From Streptomyces sp. NRRL F-2580 (GTDB lineage: Bacteria > Actinomycetota > Actinomycetes > Streptomycetales > Streptomycetaceae), in NCBI RefSeq assembly GCF_000720115.1, contig NZ_JOIR01000005.1:186001-250000 (forward strand): 64,000 nucleotides of DNA, read 5' to 3'. The notes under the pieces were generated by a model. It searched no databases. It was given only the letters and a program-made list of their open reading frames with translations, and was not told the origin of the DNA. Made by a program: the position numbers and the translations under genes. Numbering within the stretch: position 1 is the stretch's first letter; the number at the start of each line of letters is the position of its first letter. Positions 45,833-56,113 of this stretch are shown here, one piece after another.

Positions 45833-47389
45833 TCAGTTGTACGTCGGCACCGGCACGTCGGCCTCCGCCACCTGGGGCTGCTCCGCGGCGGCCGGGGCCG
45901 GGGTCTCGATGCCCCGCATCAGCGCCGCGGCGAGGACGGCCGCCCCGAGCAGCAGCGCCGTGCCGCCCCAGGCCGCGTACTGCATCCCGTGGGCGAAGGC
46001 CTCCCGGGCGAGGGTCAGCACCTGCTCGCCCGCCTCCCCGCCGATCCGGTGGGCGGTGGCCACCGCGCCGCCGAGGGTCTCCCGCACGGCGGGCTCGGCA
46101 TCCGCCAGGTCGCCGCGGTAGACCGCGGTGCCCAGGCTGCCGAGGACCGCCATGCCCAGGGCGCCGCCGAACTCCGTTCCGGTCTCCAGCAGGGAGGCGG
46201 CGGAGCCGGCCTTCTCTGCGGGGGCCGCGGCGAGCGCCATGTCGGAGACCAGCGACATCACGGCGACGACGCCCGAGGAGAGCACGCCGGCGGCGGTGAG
46301 GACCAGCCACAGGGAGTCGGTGTCCACGAGGCTGAACAGGGCGAACCCGGCGGCGGCCAGGACGAACCCGCCGGCGATGACGTATCCCCGGTCGACCTTC
46401 TGGGCGAGGGCGGCGGAGACGGGGGCCGCGGCGCCGATGACGACGGAGGGGGCGAGGCTCCACAGGGCCGCTTCCAGGGTGCCCATGCCGAGCACCGACT
46501 GGAGGTACTGGGTCGTGAAGTAGGACGCGCCCATCACGGCGAAGGCGGAGAGGGTGTTGAGGGCGATGCCCGCCCCGAAGCCGCGGCCCCGGAAGAGGGC
46601 CCGGGGGATCATGGCGTCGTCGCGGGTGCGCTGGCGGCGTACGAAGACGTACGCGAAGGCCAGGCCGACGGCGACGCAGCCCAGGTGGAGCGGCTCGAAG
46701 CCCTCGGCGGCGATCTCCTTGAGGCCGTAGACGACCGGCAGCACGGCGGCCATGGACAGCGGGACGCTCAGCAGGTCGAAGCGGCCGGGGGCCGGGTCCT
46801 TGAACTCCGGGACCAGGACCGGGACGAGGATCAGCAGGAGCAGCATCGCGGGCACGTTGACGAGGAAGACCGAGCCCCACCAGAAGTGGTTCAGCATCAC
46901 ACCGCTGAGCACCGAGCCGAGGGCGATGCCGCCGGTCATGGCCCCGGACCAGATGGCGATGGCCTTGCCGCGCTGCTTGTCGTCCTGGAAGAGATTCCGT
47001 ACGAGGGCCAGTGTGGAGGGCATCAGGGTCGCGCCGCCGATGCCGAGCAGGACGCGGCAGGCGATGAGCATGTCGGCGCTGGTGGCGTAGCCGGCGCCGA
47101 CCGAGGCGATGCCGAAGGCGGTCGCGCCGATCAGCAGCAGTCTGCGGCGGCCGATCCGGTCCCCGAGTGAGCCCATCGTGATCAGCAGGCCGGAGAGGGC
47201 GAAGCCGTAGCTGTCGAAGATCCAGAGCTGCTGGGTGGAGCTCGGGGCGAGCTGGTCGGTGATGGCCGGGATGGCGAAGTAGAGGACGGAGACGTCCATC
47301 GACACCAGGAGGAGGGGCAGCAGGAGGACGGTGAAGGCGGTCCATTCGCGGCGGCCGGCAAGTCGCGCTGTGGCGGCGGGGTTTGTCAT
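45833..47389 (-). CDS. MFS drug exporter, DHA2 family (14 spans)
   Basis: A 518-residue transporter from ATG 47389 with 14 predicted spans. The N-terminal LLLPLLLVSMDVSVLYFAIPAI, motif A GSLGDRIGRRRLLLIGA and motif C WSGAMTGGIALGSVLSGVML identify the QacA/SmvA-like drug/proton antiporters. It is divergent from a TetR gene that should repress it. No ribosome site precedes the start, so its transcript may be leaderless. The drug is unknown. Confidence 0.91.
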   Translation of the reverse strand: MTNPAATARLAGRREWTAFTVLLLPLLLVSMDVSVLYFAIPAITDQLAPSSTQQLWIFDSYGFALSGLLITMGSLGDRIGRRRLLLIGATAFGIASVGAGYATSADMLIACRVLLGIGGATLMPSTLALVRNLFQDDKQRGKAIAIWSGAMTGGIALGSVLSGVMLNHFWWGSVFLVNVPAMLLLLILVPVLVPEFKDPAPGRFDLLSVPLSMAAVLPVVYGLKEIAAEGFEPLHLGCVAVGLAFAYVFVRRQRTRDDAMIPRALFRGRGFGAGIALNTLSAFAVMGASYFTTQYLQSVLGMGTLEAALWSLAPSVVIGAAAPVSAALAQKVDRGYVIAGGFVLAAAGFALFSLVDTDSLWLVLTAAGVLSSGVVAVMSLVSDMALAAAPAEKAGSAASLLETGTEFGGALGMAVLGSLGTAVYRGDLADAEPAVRETLGGAVATAHRIGGEAGEQVLTLAREAFAHGMQYAAWGGTALLLGAAVLAAALMRGIETPAPAAAEQPQVAEADVPVPTYN

Positions 47390-47443
47390 GAGCAGGAATA
47401 TACACACGTATTAAACGTTCGTCTATGACGACTGTATGGAACT

Positions 47444-47478
47444 GTTGTCTGGGACGGTTGTCTTGCTACCGTGTGGCC
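47444..47478 (+). promoter_or_regulatory. Leaderless tetR promoter with direct repeats
   Basis: TTGTCT (47445-47450) and TACCGT (47467-47472) are 16 bp apart, and the -10 is six bases before ATG 47479. GTTGTCT is repeated at 47444 and 47457 (13-bp period). These repeats may be part of the operator between the exporter and the regulator. Confidence 0.5.
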
Positions 47479-48072
47479 ATGGGACATCGCGAAGATCTGC
47501 TCGAAGGCGCCAAGAAGTGCCTGGTCGAGAAGGGGTTCGTGCGCACGACCGCGCGCGACATCGTCAGCGCCTCGGGGACCAACCTGGCGTCCATCGGCTA
47601 CCACTACGGCTCGAAGGACGCCCTGCTCACCCAGGCCTTCATCGGCCTGATGGAGGACTGGGGCGCCGTCTTCCAGGACGGCCTGGACGGTGAGGGCGGC
47701 TCGCTGGAGCGGTTCCGCGCGCTCTGGGAGGGCGTCCTCGCCCAGCACGACACGTCGGGTCCGATTTGGGCGGCCAGCCTGGAGGTGGCGCTCGGCAGGG
47801 ACAAGCGGCCGGAGTTGCGCTCCATGCTCGCGGCCTCGCAGGCCGAGGGGCGCCGCGGCCTGATCTCCATGCTGACCGGCACTCCCGAGGACCAGCTCGA
47901 CGACCGCGACGTGCGCACGCTGGGCACCTTCTACCAGGCGCTGCTGAACGGCCTGATGATCCAGTGGCTCTTCGATCCGGAGTCGGCGGCCACCGCGGAG
48001 GAGTTCACCGAGGGCATGCGCCGGGCGGCCGAGGCGATGATCCGCCCCCGGGACCCCGAGGGCGGGGAGTAA
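47479..48072 (+). CDS. TetR family repressor
   Basis: A 197-residue TetR regulator with HTH LVEKGFVRTTARDIVSASGTNLASIGYHYGSKDALL at the N-terminus and a ligand-binding C-terminus typical of the TetR_C type. It is divergent from and most likely represses the DHA2 exporter. ATG 47479 is chosen because the leaderless promoter places the transcript start there; an upstream in-frame start at 47425 would run through the promoter. Confidence 0.9.
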   Translation: MGHREDLLEGAKKCLVEKGFVRTTARDIVSASGTNLASIGYHYGSKDALLTQAFIGLMEDWGAVFQDGLDGEGGSLERFRALWEGVLAQHDTSGPIWAASLEVALGRDKRPELRSMLAASQAEGRRGLISMLTGTPEDQLDDRDVRTLGTFYQALLNGLMIQWLFDPESAATAEEFTEGMRRAAEAMIRPRDPEGGE

Positions 48073-48349
48073 GCGGAGGGGGAACCACCGCCGGGAACGC
48101 CCCGTCCCACCCCCGCACCGGCCCGGGACGAGGGGGAGTCGCCACGGCGGCAGCGCGAGCGGGAGCAGGAGCGGGTGCCGGAACGGCGGCCACGGAGGCG
48201 GGGGCGGGGGCAGGGCCAGGCGGAGCGCGGGCCCGGGCGCGGTCGGGCGCGGCGCTGTGCGCTCCGGCGGCGGTGCTCCTGGCGCCCGCCTGCGGTGCGC
48301 CGCGCGACGCGCACGAGGGTGCCCCGTGAACACGCGGCCGGAGCCCCGG

Positions 48350-48846
48350 ACCGACGTCCGGACCAACATCCGGCGGGCTCGACGAGTTCCCGGAGAGCCG
48401 CCAGGCTCCCGCGGCCGGCGCATGGTTGCCCACCAGATCGAGCACGAGGTCGTGGTGCGGACCGCCGCGGGGGAAGTCCTCCCGGGAGGGGCCGACGACG
48501 TGGTCGGCGCCGGGCGAGCGGACCCGGTCCGCGTCCCATACGCGCCGGTCCTGTACGCGCCGGTCCCCTCCGCGCCGAACGCCTTCGCGATCTGAACGGC
48601 GAACGTGCCCGCGCCGCCTGACGCACCGTTGACCAGGGCCGTCTGCCCCGGCCGTACGCGACCCGGATCGCGCGGGCCCATCAGTGTGGCGTTCCCCGCC
48701 GACGGGAGCGAGGCCGCCTGCTCGGACGTCGGACCGGCCGGCACCGCCCGCGCCACGCCCGCGAAGTCCGTGCCCCCGACCTTCACCTTCGGCCCGCCGA
48801 ACCCGAGCACCAGCCCGAGAACGGCCCGGAGATCCCCCTCGGACAT
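48350..48846 (-). pseudogene. Decayed NAD(P)-dependent alcohol dehydrogenase
   Basis: Three pieces of a medium-chain quinone/alcohol dehydrogenase can be read on this strand. Near 48846-48740 is LRAVLGLVLGFGGP then GGTDFAGVA. After an internal deletion come EQAASLPSAGNATLM and NGASGGAGTFAVQIAKAFGAE (to about 48590). In another frame follow GADHVVGPSREDFPRGG and LDLVGNH (about 48540-48430). The start of the protein (about 60 residues) and the end are gone, and at least one frameshift separates the parts. It sits in a low-quality 780-bp stretch between tetR and the PucR gene. I see nothing in 48073-48350. Confidence 0.75.
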
Positions 48847-48849
48847 CCC

Positions 48850-50166
48850 CTACGTCAGGCGGGCTGCCTTCAGGGCCATGTGGAGCAACAGGCGGTCCTC
48901 GCCCTCGTCCAGGTCGAGCCCGGTCAGCTGTTCCACCCGGGCGAGGCGGTAGTAGAGGGTCTGGCGGTGGATGCCGAGGGCGGCCGCCGCCCGGCCCGCC
49001 TGGCCGGCGCAGTCCAGGAACACCTCGGCGGTGCGGGCGAGTTCACGGTGGGCCGGGGCCAGCAGGGCGCGCGCAGCCGGATCGTCCACCGGGTCGGCGG
49101 CGAGGGTCGCGAGCAGCCGGTACGGGCCGATCGCCGACCACTGGGCGACCGGGCCGAGCCGGGGCTGTGCGACGGCCGCCCGGGCCGCCGCCACGGCCTG
49201 CTCCCAGGCGGCGGGCAGCTCCGCGAGGCCCCGGACGGGGTCGGCGACGCCCGCGGTCATCCGGCGGGCGGGGGTGGCCGCGGGCGTGGTCTCGGCCTTG
49301 GCCGCCGCGGTCGATCCGGCCGCCTTGCCCGCTCCGCCCGTTCCCCCTGCCGAAGCCGCCGCACCCGCTCCGGCCGCGCCGGCCGTCCGTGCCGGTTCCG
49401 CCGCGCGCGGCAGCAGCCGGGCCACCGCCGTCAGGGCCGGGGTCAGCGCGTCCGTCGAGCGCAGCCGGAGCAGCACCGCCAAGGCCAGGTCGCCGGTCGC
49501 CCCTGCTTCGTCCCCGCTCCCAGCCCCGCCCCGCCGCGGTACGAGGCACACGGCCGCCGCGCCCGGCACCGACGCCGGAGCCTCCCCGGACCAGGGAGCC
49601 ACGCAGACCGCCGCGTGCAGCCCGTCGCCGCCCGGGCCGAGGGCGGCCCGCAGCGCGGCCACCGCCATGTCCTGCTGCCAGCCGCGCCCCGCGGTGAGCA
49701 CCGCCTGGAACTCCCGCGACAGGTCCGCCCCCGCCTTCGCCTCCTCGGCGAGCAGCACCCCGATCCGCTGGGCCACCTCCATGGCCGCGGCCAGGGCCGC
49801 CGGATCGGGGCCGGGCGCGCCGGGCTCCTGGTCGAGCAGCCACACGTAGCCCTGCACGATGCCCCGGAACCGCACCGGCAGACAGATCCGCCCCCGGAGG
49901 ACCCCCGCGTCGGGCGCCGCCGGGATCCGGACGGGTCCGGTGGCGCGGGCGATGCCGAAGCCCTCGAACCAGGACCGGACGGCCGCCGTCGACTGCCGCG
50001 TCAGGATCGAGCGCGTCCGTACCGGGTCCAGCGTCAGCTCGCCGGAGTCGCTGTCGCTGTCGTGCGCGCCGAAGGCGATGAGGCGGAAGTCCCGGTTCTC
50101 CAGGGTCGCCGGGGCGCCGAGCATCGCCGAGATCTCGTCCACCAGGTCCTGGTAATCGCCCTTCAC
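48850..50166 (-). CDS. PucR family regulator, probable proline catabolism regulator
   Basis: A 438-residue PucR/CdaR-type protein. The N-terminal half has a GAF-like sensor region. There is an Ala/Gly-rich low-complexity insertion of about 50 residues. The C-terminal PucR HTH is clear: [39 protein letters not shown] 50166 has GGGAG nine or ten bases upstream. Divergent from proline dehydrogenase, which it is expected to regulate in response to proline; PucR-type PruC/PutR proteins do so in other actinobacteria. Confidence 0.87.
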   Translation of the reverse strand: MKGDYQDLVDEISAMLGAPATLENRDFRLIAFGAHDSDSDSGELTLDPVRTRSILTRQSTAAVRSWFEGFGIARATGPVRIPAAPDAGVLRGRICLPVRFRGIVQGYVWLLDQEPGAPGPDPAALAAAMEVAQRIGVLLAEEAKAGADLSREFQAVLTAGRGWQQDMAVAALRAALGPGGDGLHAAVCVAPWSGEAPASVPGAAAVCLVPRRGGAGSGDEAGATGDLALAVLLRLRSTDALTPALTAVARLLPRAAEPARTAGAAGAGAAASAGGTGGAGKAAGSTAAAKAETTPAATPARRMTAGVADPVRGLAELPAAWEQAVAAARAAVAQPRLGPVAQWSAIGPYRLLATLAADPVDDPAARALLAPAHRELARTAEVFLDCAGQAGRAAAALGIHRQTLYYRLARVEQLTGLDLDEGEDRLLLHMALKAARLT

Positions 50167-50233
50167 CCGGACATTCTCCCACCCCGGGACCGGCTCTTCA
50201 GACAGATGTATGAGATCCGGGACACGGATGCGT

Positions 50234-50268
50234 GACAGCTGTCGATGGCAGAGGATCAAAGCGATCCT
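50234..50268. promoter_or_regulatory. Two palindromes in the putB/pucR divergent region
   Basis: GACAGCTGTC (50234-50243) and AGGATC-AAAGC-GATCCT (50252-50268) lie within 35 bases in the intergenic region, just ahead of a relatively AT-rich stretch. They are candidate PucR-family operators for the proline genes. Confidence 0.5.
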
Positions 50269-50325
50269 TAGGTTTCACGGTGGTTTTACTTGCGCTTTTC
50301 TTCTGCCACCCGCTGGAGGTGCCCC

Positions 50326-51252
50326 GTGCTGGGTCCCGTGATCCTCGCCGCTTCGCGCAGCGACAAGATGCGTCGTATCGTCTCTGCCGCCCCGGTGACC
50401 AAGCCCGTGGTGAATCGGTTCATCCCCGGCGAGACGGTCGACCAGGTGATCCCGATCGTCGAGGAGCTCACTCAGGCCGGGCTTGAGGTGACCCTCGACG
50501 TCGTCGGCGAGGACATCACCGAGGTGGCGCAGTCCTACGCCGCCCGGGACGCCTACCTCCAGCTCATCGAGCGCCTCGCGGAGCTCGGCCTCGGCGAGAA
50601 GGCCGAGATGTCCGTGAAGCTGTCGATGTTCGGCCAGGCATTGGAGGGCGGCCACGAGCTCGCGCTCGCCAACGTCCGCCCGGTCGTCGAGGCCGCCGCC
50701 GCCATCGGCACCACCGTGACGCTCGACGCCGAGGACCACACCACGCTCGACTCGATGTTCGCCATCCACGAGGAGCTGCGCCGGGACTTCCCGCAGACCG
50801 GCTGCGTGATCCAGGCGTACCTCTTCCGCACCGAGGCCGACGCCCGGCGCCTGGCCGCCGCCGGCAGCCGCGTCCGGATCGTCAAGGGCGCCTACAAGGA
50901 GCCCGCCGAGGTCGCGTACCAGGACAAGGCGGAGATCGACAAGGCGTACGTCCGGATCATGAAGATCCTGATGGAGGGCGAGGGCTACCCGATGATCGGG
51001 TCCCACGACCCGCGGCTGATCGCCATCGGCCAGGAACTGGCCCGGCAGGCCGGGCGCAAACTGGACGAGTACGAGTTCCAGATGCTGTACGGCATCCGCA
51101 GCGAGGAGCACCTGCGGCTCGCCGCCGAGGGCCACCGGATGCGGGTCTACACCGCGTACGGGACGGACTGGTACGGCTACTTCATGCGCCGCCTCGCGGA
51201 GAAGCCGGCCAACCTGCTGTTCTTCCTCCGCTCGATGATCACCAAGAACTGA
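50326..51252 (+). CDS. Proline dehydrogenase (monofunctional)
   Basis: A 308-residue FAD-dependent (beta-alpha)8 enzyme that oxidises proline to pyrroline-5-carboxylate. Conserved pieces are VKLSMFGQAL, VTLDAEDHTTLDS, VRIVKGAYKEP, FQMLYGIRSEEH and YFMRRLAEKPAN. GTG 50326 has GGAGG six bases away. It is followed by pruA after a hairpin, and led by the divergent PucR-type regulator. In actinobacteria it is called putB or pruB. Confidence 0.93.
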   Translation: MLGPVILAASRSDKMRRIVSAAPVTKPVVNRFIPGETVDQVIPIVEELTQAGLEVTLDVVGEDITEVAQSYAARDAYLQLIERLAELGLGEKAEMSVKLSMFGQALEGGHELALANVRPVVEAAAAIGTTVTLDAEDHTTLDSMFAIHEELRRDFPQTGCVIQAYLFRTEADARRLAAAGSRVRIVKGAYKEPAEVAYQDKAEIDKAYVRIMKILMEGEGYPMIGSHDPRLIAIGQELARQAGRKLDEYEFQMLYGIRSEEHLRLAAEGHRMRVYTAYGTDWYGYFMRRLAEKPANLLFFLRSMITKN

Positions 51253-51260
51253 GCGCGCAG

Positions 51261-51316
51261 TGAGCGGCGGTTGCCGTCACCCCCGGGAGACCCCAGGCGA
51301 TGGCAACCGCCGCTCA
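51261..51316 (+). terminator. Perfect stem-loop between proline dehydrogenase and pruA
   Basis: Perfect 15-bp arms (51261-51275 TGAGCGGCGGTTGCC and 51302-51316) enclose a 26-base loop, nine bases after the stop. It may be a terminator, which lowers pruA transcription from the first promoter, or an mRNA processing signal. The remaining 200 bases before pruA hold no gene. Confidence 0.7.
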
Positions 51317-51514
51317 TCGGCCGGCTGAGCCGGTCCATGCTGGTTGTAGATCTCACGAAGGAGTTGCCAGCCCCGTGACTCCGCCCCGCAGGGCTTCTCA
51401 CTCGCCCGCTGTGGCGAACGCGTGATGGTCAAGCCCTGACCGCCAACCAATCCATGCCGCCGCTTCAGTCCCTCTCGGCGGAAGTCAACGATTTCACTCG
51501 GAAGAGGTGCCCCC

Positions 51515-53146
<1,632 letters not shown>

Positions 53147-53166
53147 GCCCAGCCCCGCTGAACCCC

Positions 53167-53204
53167 GCCCCCGCTCCGGTACCCCCAAGTCCGGAGCGGG
53201 GGCG
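53167..53204 (+). terminator. Terminator after pruA
   Basis: CCCCCGCTCCGG and CCGGAGCGGGGG flank TACCCCCAAGT 20 bases after the stop, followed by GGTTTCC. Confidence 0.85.
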
Positions 53205-53398
53205 GTTTCCATTTCCCCGCCGGAAAACTGCTGCTAGCCTGGCTGCAGTTGTCGGGTACGGCGACCAGCTCCGCTACCCGGGCCCGGTGACCCGGGGGAG
53301 CCAAGGGCTCTACCGAGTTCCCGTACGGGGTGGGACAGACCGCTGGGAGATACGCAACCTCTATGCGCCCGTACCGGGACCGGCGCCCGGGGAGACGT

Positions 53399-54292
53399 AT
53401 GTCCAGGCGTACAGACAACCACCACCGTGCCGCGACCATCTGCCGCGCGGCCACCGGACTGCCGCACCGTATGTGCCTCGGCTGGGCCGAAGCGGGGCTG
53501 ATCGACTACCGCCAACCGGTCCCGGACGCCGAAGACGAGGGGCAGCGCCTCCTTGAGTCGCTCCTGGTGGCCGAGCTGGCCGACGGGCTCCGGGAGGGGG
53601 ACCTCCGCGACGGGGCGCTCTTCGGCTTCACCTCCGCCCGGCCCGGCCGGGGCGCCCTGGCTCTCGGGCTGCACCCGGCCATGGCCGATCCGGTCCTCGC
53701 CACTGTGCTGCCGCGCATCGACCAGCACTACGGCGGACTCCGCGGAGTGCCGGGCCTACGCATCGTCCCGACGGGGCGTAACTGGGCACTGATCCACCTG
53801 CCGGGCCGGGCCGCCGTCCATCTGGTGCACCCCGACCCGGACTGGCGCCCGGTGCTGCCGGAGCACGGCGACGGGCTGACGCAGCTGTGGCGGCGCAACC
53901 GCCACCGCCTGCACCCCGCCGAGGCGACGGACCTGCGGGAGCGCGCCGGCGCGGGGGCCGATCCCGGATCGGCCGCGGCCCAGGACTGGCTGAACAGCAG
54001 GCTCCTGAGACGGCCACGACTGCTGGGCGCGGCCGGTGCCGCCCACGGATCGGCGAACGTGTACACCCACGGTGGCGGGGACCTGGTCGTCGAGTGGTGC
54101 TGCGCCGTGGAACGGGACGAACTCGAACGGAGGCTGCGCCGGAGCGGTCTGGCGCAGCGGCCGGCCCGGGTCCCCGAGCGGCTGCGGGACCAGCCGTGGT
54201 TCCCCGGCGAGATCGCCATGGGCGGAGCCTTCGTCACCCTGCGGCGGGGGCCCTGCTACGCCCCGGATGCCTCGGCGCGGAGGTACGGGTGA
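53399..54292 (+). CDS. Hypothetical protein, 297 aa
   Basis: A 297-residue soluble protein starting at ATG 53399 after GGGGAGACGT. It opens with a basic RRTDNHHRAATICRAATG and has a central WALIHLPGRAAVHLVHPDPDW; many Arg, Leu and Gly. I do not recognise a family, a metal motif or a membrane part. Its TGA overlaps the next ATG (TGATG), so the two products are co-translated. Confidence 0.75.
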   Translation: MSRRTDNHHRAATICRAATGLPHRMCLGWAEAGLIDYRQPVPDAEDEGQRLLESLLVAELADGLREGDLRDGALFGFTSARPGRGALALGLHPAMADPVLATVLPRIDQHYGGLRGVPGLRIVPTGRNWALIHLPGRAAVHLVHPDPDWRPVLPEHGDGLTQLWRRNRHRLHPAEATDLRERAGAGADPGSAAAQDWLNSRLLRRPRLLGAAGAAHGSANVYTHGGGDLVVEWCCAVERDELERRLRRSGLAQRPARVPERLRDQPWFPGEIAMGGAFVTLRRGPCYAPDASARRYG

Positions 54293-54507
54293 TGCTGACC
54301 GCGGCGATCGTGACGGCGGCCGTGCTCGGGGTGAGCAAGGTGGTGCGGGACTGGCTCATCCTGCGGCAGGTGCGGGCGGCCATGGACGCGGGGACGTCGG
54401 AGGACCGGGTGCGGATCGGGATGCGGCTCGCGGAAGCCCTCGGCGGCGGGCGGTCCGGGCCGTCCCCGGATCCGCCCGCCGGGGAGGTCGTCACACCTCC
54501 ACGATGA
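54292..54507 (+). CDS. Small hypothetical protein with membrane helix
   Basis: A 71-residue protein starting at ATG 54292, overlapping the previous stop (TGATG). It starts MLTAAIVTAAVLGVSKVV, a possible membrane anchor, and has a polar Gly/Pro-rich tail. Its end overlaps the convergent nitroreductase gene by 17 bases. It could be a partner of the 297-residue protein. Function unknown. Confidence 0.65.
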   Translation: MLTAAIVTAAVLGVSKVVRDWLILRQVRAAMDAGTSEDRVRIGMRLAEALGGGRSGPSPDPPAGEVVTPPR

Positions 54508-55192
54508 CCTGGTCCAGGGACTTGCGGACGAGATCCGGGACCTCGCAGTCGTCCGCCGGGTAGCCGACCGGGATGACCGCGAAGGCCTTCTCGTTCTCCG
54601 GGCGGTTCAGGACGTGGCTCAGGAAGCGCATCGGGCTGGGGGTGTGGATCAGTGCGGCGAGGCCCGACAGGTGGAGGGCGGACAGGAGTATGCCGACCGC
54701 GATGCCGACCGACTCGTCGACGTAGTAGTGCTTGTGCTTCGTGCCGTCCGGGCCGAGCCAGTGGCGCTGCTGGAAGACCACGATCAGCGCCGGGGCGTCG
54801 GTGAGGTGCGTCTTGACGGCGTCGGTGCCGAGCGGGCGCAGGGCGGCGAGCCATTCGTCGCCGAGGCGGCCGTCGTAGGACAGCTGCTCCTCCTGCTCGG
54901 CGGCCGCGCGGATCTGCTGCCGTACGGCCGGGTCCTTGACCAGGACGAAGGTCCACGGCTGCTGGTGCGCCCCGGAGGGGGCGGTCGCCGCGCAGGCGAT
55001 GGCGTCCCGGACGACCTGTTCGGGCACCTGGTCGGGGGAGAAGTGGCGTACGGTCCGCCGCTCGTCCATGCGGGCCCGCAACTCGGCGGCCCGCGCGAGC
55101 GATTCGCCGCTCGCCATCCGCTCGGTCCGGTAGGGGGCGGGACGGTACGGCTGGCCGTGGATCGGGGTCCACTGCTGGGTATCGGGCGACAT
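54491..55192 (-). CDS. Nitroreductase family, iodotyrosine deiodinase-like flavoprotein
   Basis: A 233-residue FMN enzyme (ATG 55192). The N-terminal [17 protein letters not shown] and [18 protein letters not shown] match the nitroreductase fold; the latter is close to the IYD (iodotyrosine deiodinase) subgroup rather than to NfsB. A C-terminal [20 protein letters not shown] is also typical. The substrate may be a halogenated or nitrated phenol; this is inference. It overlaps the small gene on the other strand by 17 bases. Confidence 0.87.
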   Translation of the reverse strand: MSPDTQQWTPIHGQPYRPAPYRTERMASGESLARAAELRARMDERRTVRHFSPDQVPEQVVRDAIACAATAPSGAHQQPWTFVLVKDPAVRQQIRAAAEQEEQLSYDGRLGDEWLAALRPLGTDAVKTHLTDAPALIVVFQQRHWLGPDGTKHKHYYVDESVGIAVGILLSALHLSGLAALIHTPSPMRFLSHVLNRPENEKAFAVIPVGYPADDCEVPDLVRKSLDQVIVEV

Positions 55193-55301
55193 GCGGCGAG
55201 TCTGCCGAGGCAATGGTCCAGACCGCCAGAGCGGCGTCGGCCGATTCCGGCCGGTGGACGGCGTCCAGCGTCCGCAATGCGGTCCTTGGTACGGTCGCGG
55301 G

Positions 55302-55508
55302 ATGAGTGACGAGGGCGCGGAGGCCGTACGGGCGCGGCTGCGCGCGAAGGTCCTCCGGTACGAGCCGGCCGCCCGGCTCCCGGAGACGGAGGTCCGGGCC
55401 TTCGAGGTGGAGCACGGCATCCGACTGCCCGAGGAGTACCGGAGCTTCGTCACGACGGTCGGCGACGGCCCCGCCGGCCCCGAGTACGGGCTGTGGCCGG
55501 AGAAGTGA
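55302..55508 (+). CDS. Truncated SUKH (SMI1/KNR4) protein
   Basis: A 68-residue protein (ATG 55302) with [21 protein letters not shown] and [15 protein letters not shown], the N-terminal SUKH core. SUKH proteins normally run on for 100 or more residues (typically LxPL...DP). Here the frame stops at TGA 55506-55508 and flows straight into the acetyltransferase gene (GTGA overlap). It is either a decayed immunity-type gene or a domain donor. Functional status is doubtful. Confidence 0.65.
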   Translation: MSDEGAEAVRARLRAKVLRYEPAARLPETEVRAFEVEHGIRLPEEYRSFVTTVGDGPAGPEYGLWPEK

Positions 55509-56047
55509 CGGACGTGCGCGTCGCACACACCGCCGGGCTGACCGGCGACGAGCTCCGCGAGGTGCGGGCCCTGCTCGACGAGGCCTTCGAAGGGGACTTC
55601 GGCGGGGAGGACTTCGAGCACGCGCTCGGCGGGATGCACGTGCTGGTCCGGGACGCGGGCGGCCTGCTCGTCGCGCACGGCAGCGTGGTGCAGCGCCGGG
55701 TCGTGCACGGCGGGCGGGCCCTGCGGACCGGGTACGTGGAGGCCGTCGCCGTACGGGCCGGCTCGCGGCGGCGGGGCCTCGGCGGGAAGGTCATGGCCGA
55801 GCTCGAACGGATCGTCGCGCGGGCCTACGTACTGGGCGCGCTGTCGGCGTCGGAGGAGGGGGCCGGGCTCTACCTCGGCCGTGGCTGGTCGGTGTGGCCG
55901 GGCCGGATCGGGGCGCTGTCGCCCGACGGGCCGGTGCCCCTCCCCGAGGAGGAGGGGTCGACGTACGTGTGGGTGCCGCCCGGCGGGATCCGGCTGGACC
56001 CGGCCGGGCGGCTGGACTTCGACTGGCGGGACGGGGACGTGCTCTAG
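55505..56047 (+). CDS. AAC(2')-like aminoglycoside N-acetyltransferase
   Basis: A 180-residue GNAT whose whole sequence follows the AAC(2')-I family (about 180 residues): [37 protein letters not shown], the acetyl-CoA motif RRRGLGG (88-94), [19 protein letters not shown] and, at the end, [10 protein letters not shown]. The equivalent chromosomal enzymes of mycobacteria and Providencia acetylate aminoglycosides and peptidoglycan. The GTG start overlaps the SUKH stop (GTGA). Other starts, GTG 55493 and GTG 55514, cannot be excluded. Whether it gives resistance is not known. Confidence 0.86.
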   Translation: MTDVRVAHTAGLTGDELREVRALLDEAFEGDFGGEDFEHALGGMHVLVRDAGGLLVAHGSVVQRRVVHGGRALRTGYVEAVAVRAGSRRRGLGGKVMAELERIVARAYVLGALSASEEGAGLYLGRGWSVWPGRIGALSPDGPVPLPEEEGSTYVWVPPGGIRLDPAGRLDFDWRDGDVL

Positions 56048-56112
56048 CGGGCAGCGGGCAGCGGGCAGCGGGCAGCGGGCAGCGGTCAGCAGGCAGGGGT
56101 CAGCGGTCAGCG
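56048..56112. repeat. 7-bp tandem repeat
   Basis: Five exact copies of CGGGCAG directly after the AAC(2')-like stop, then degenerate copies (CGGTCAG, CAGGCAG, GGGTCAG). It fills the gap between convergent genes and probably arose by slippage. Confidence 0.85.
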
Positions 56113-56113
56113 G

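Noticed and set aside
48005..48445. A separate protein-coding gene in the region after tetR
   Set aside because: The only family signal is the out-of-frame dehydrogenase tail; the rest is low-complexity Ala/Pro/Arg.
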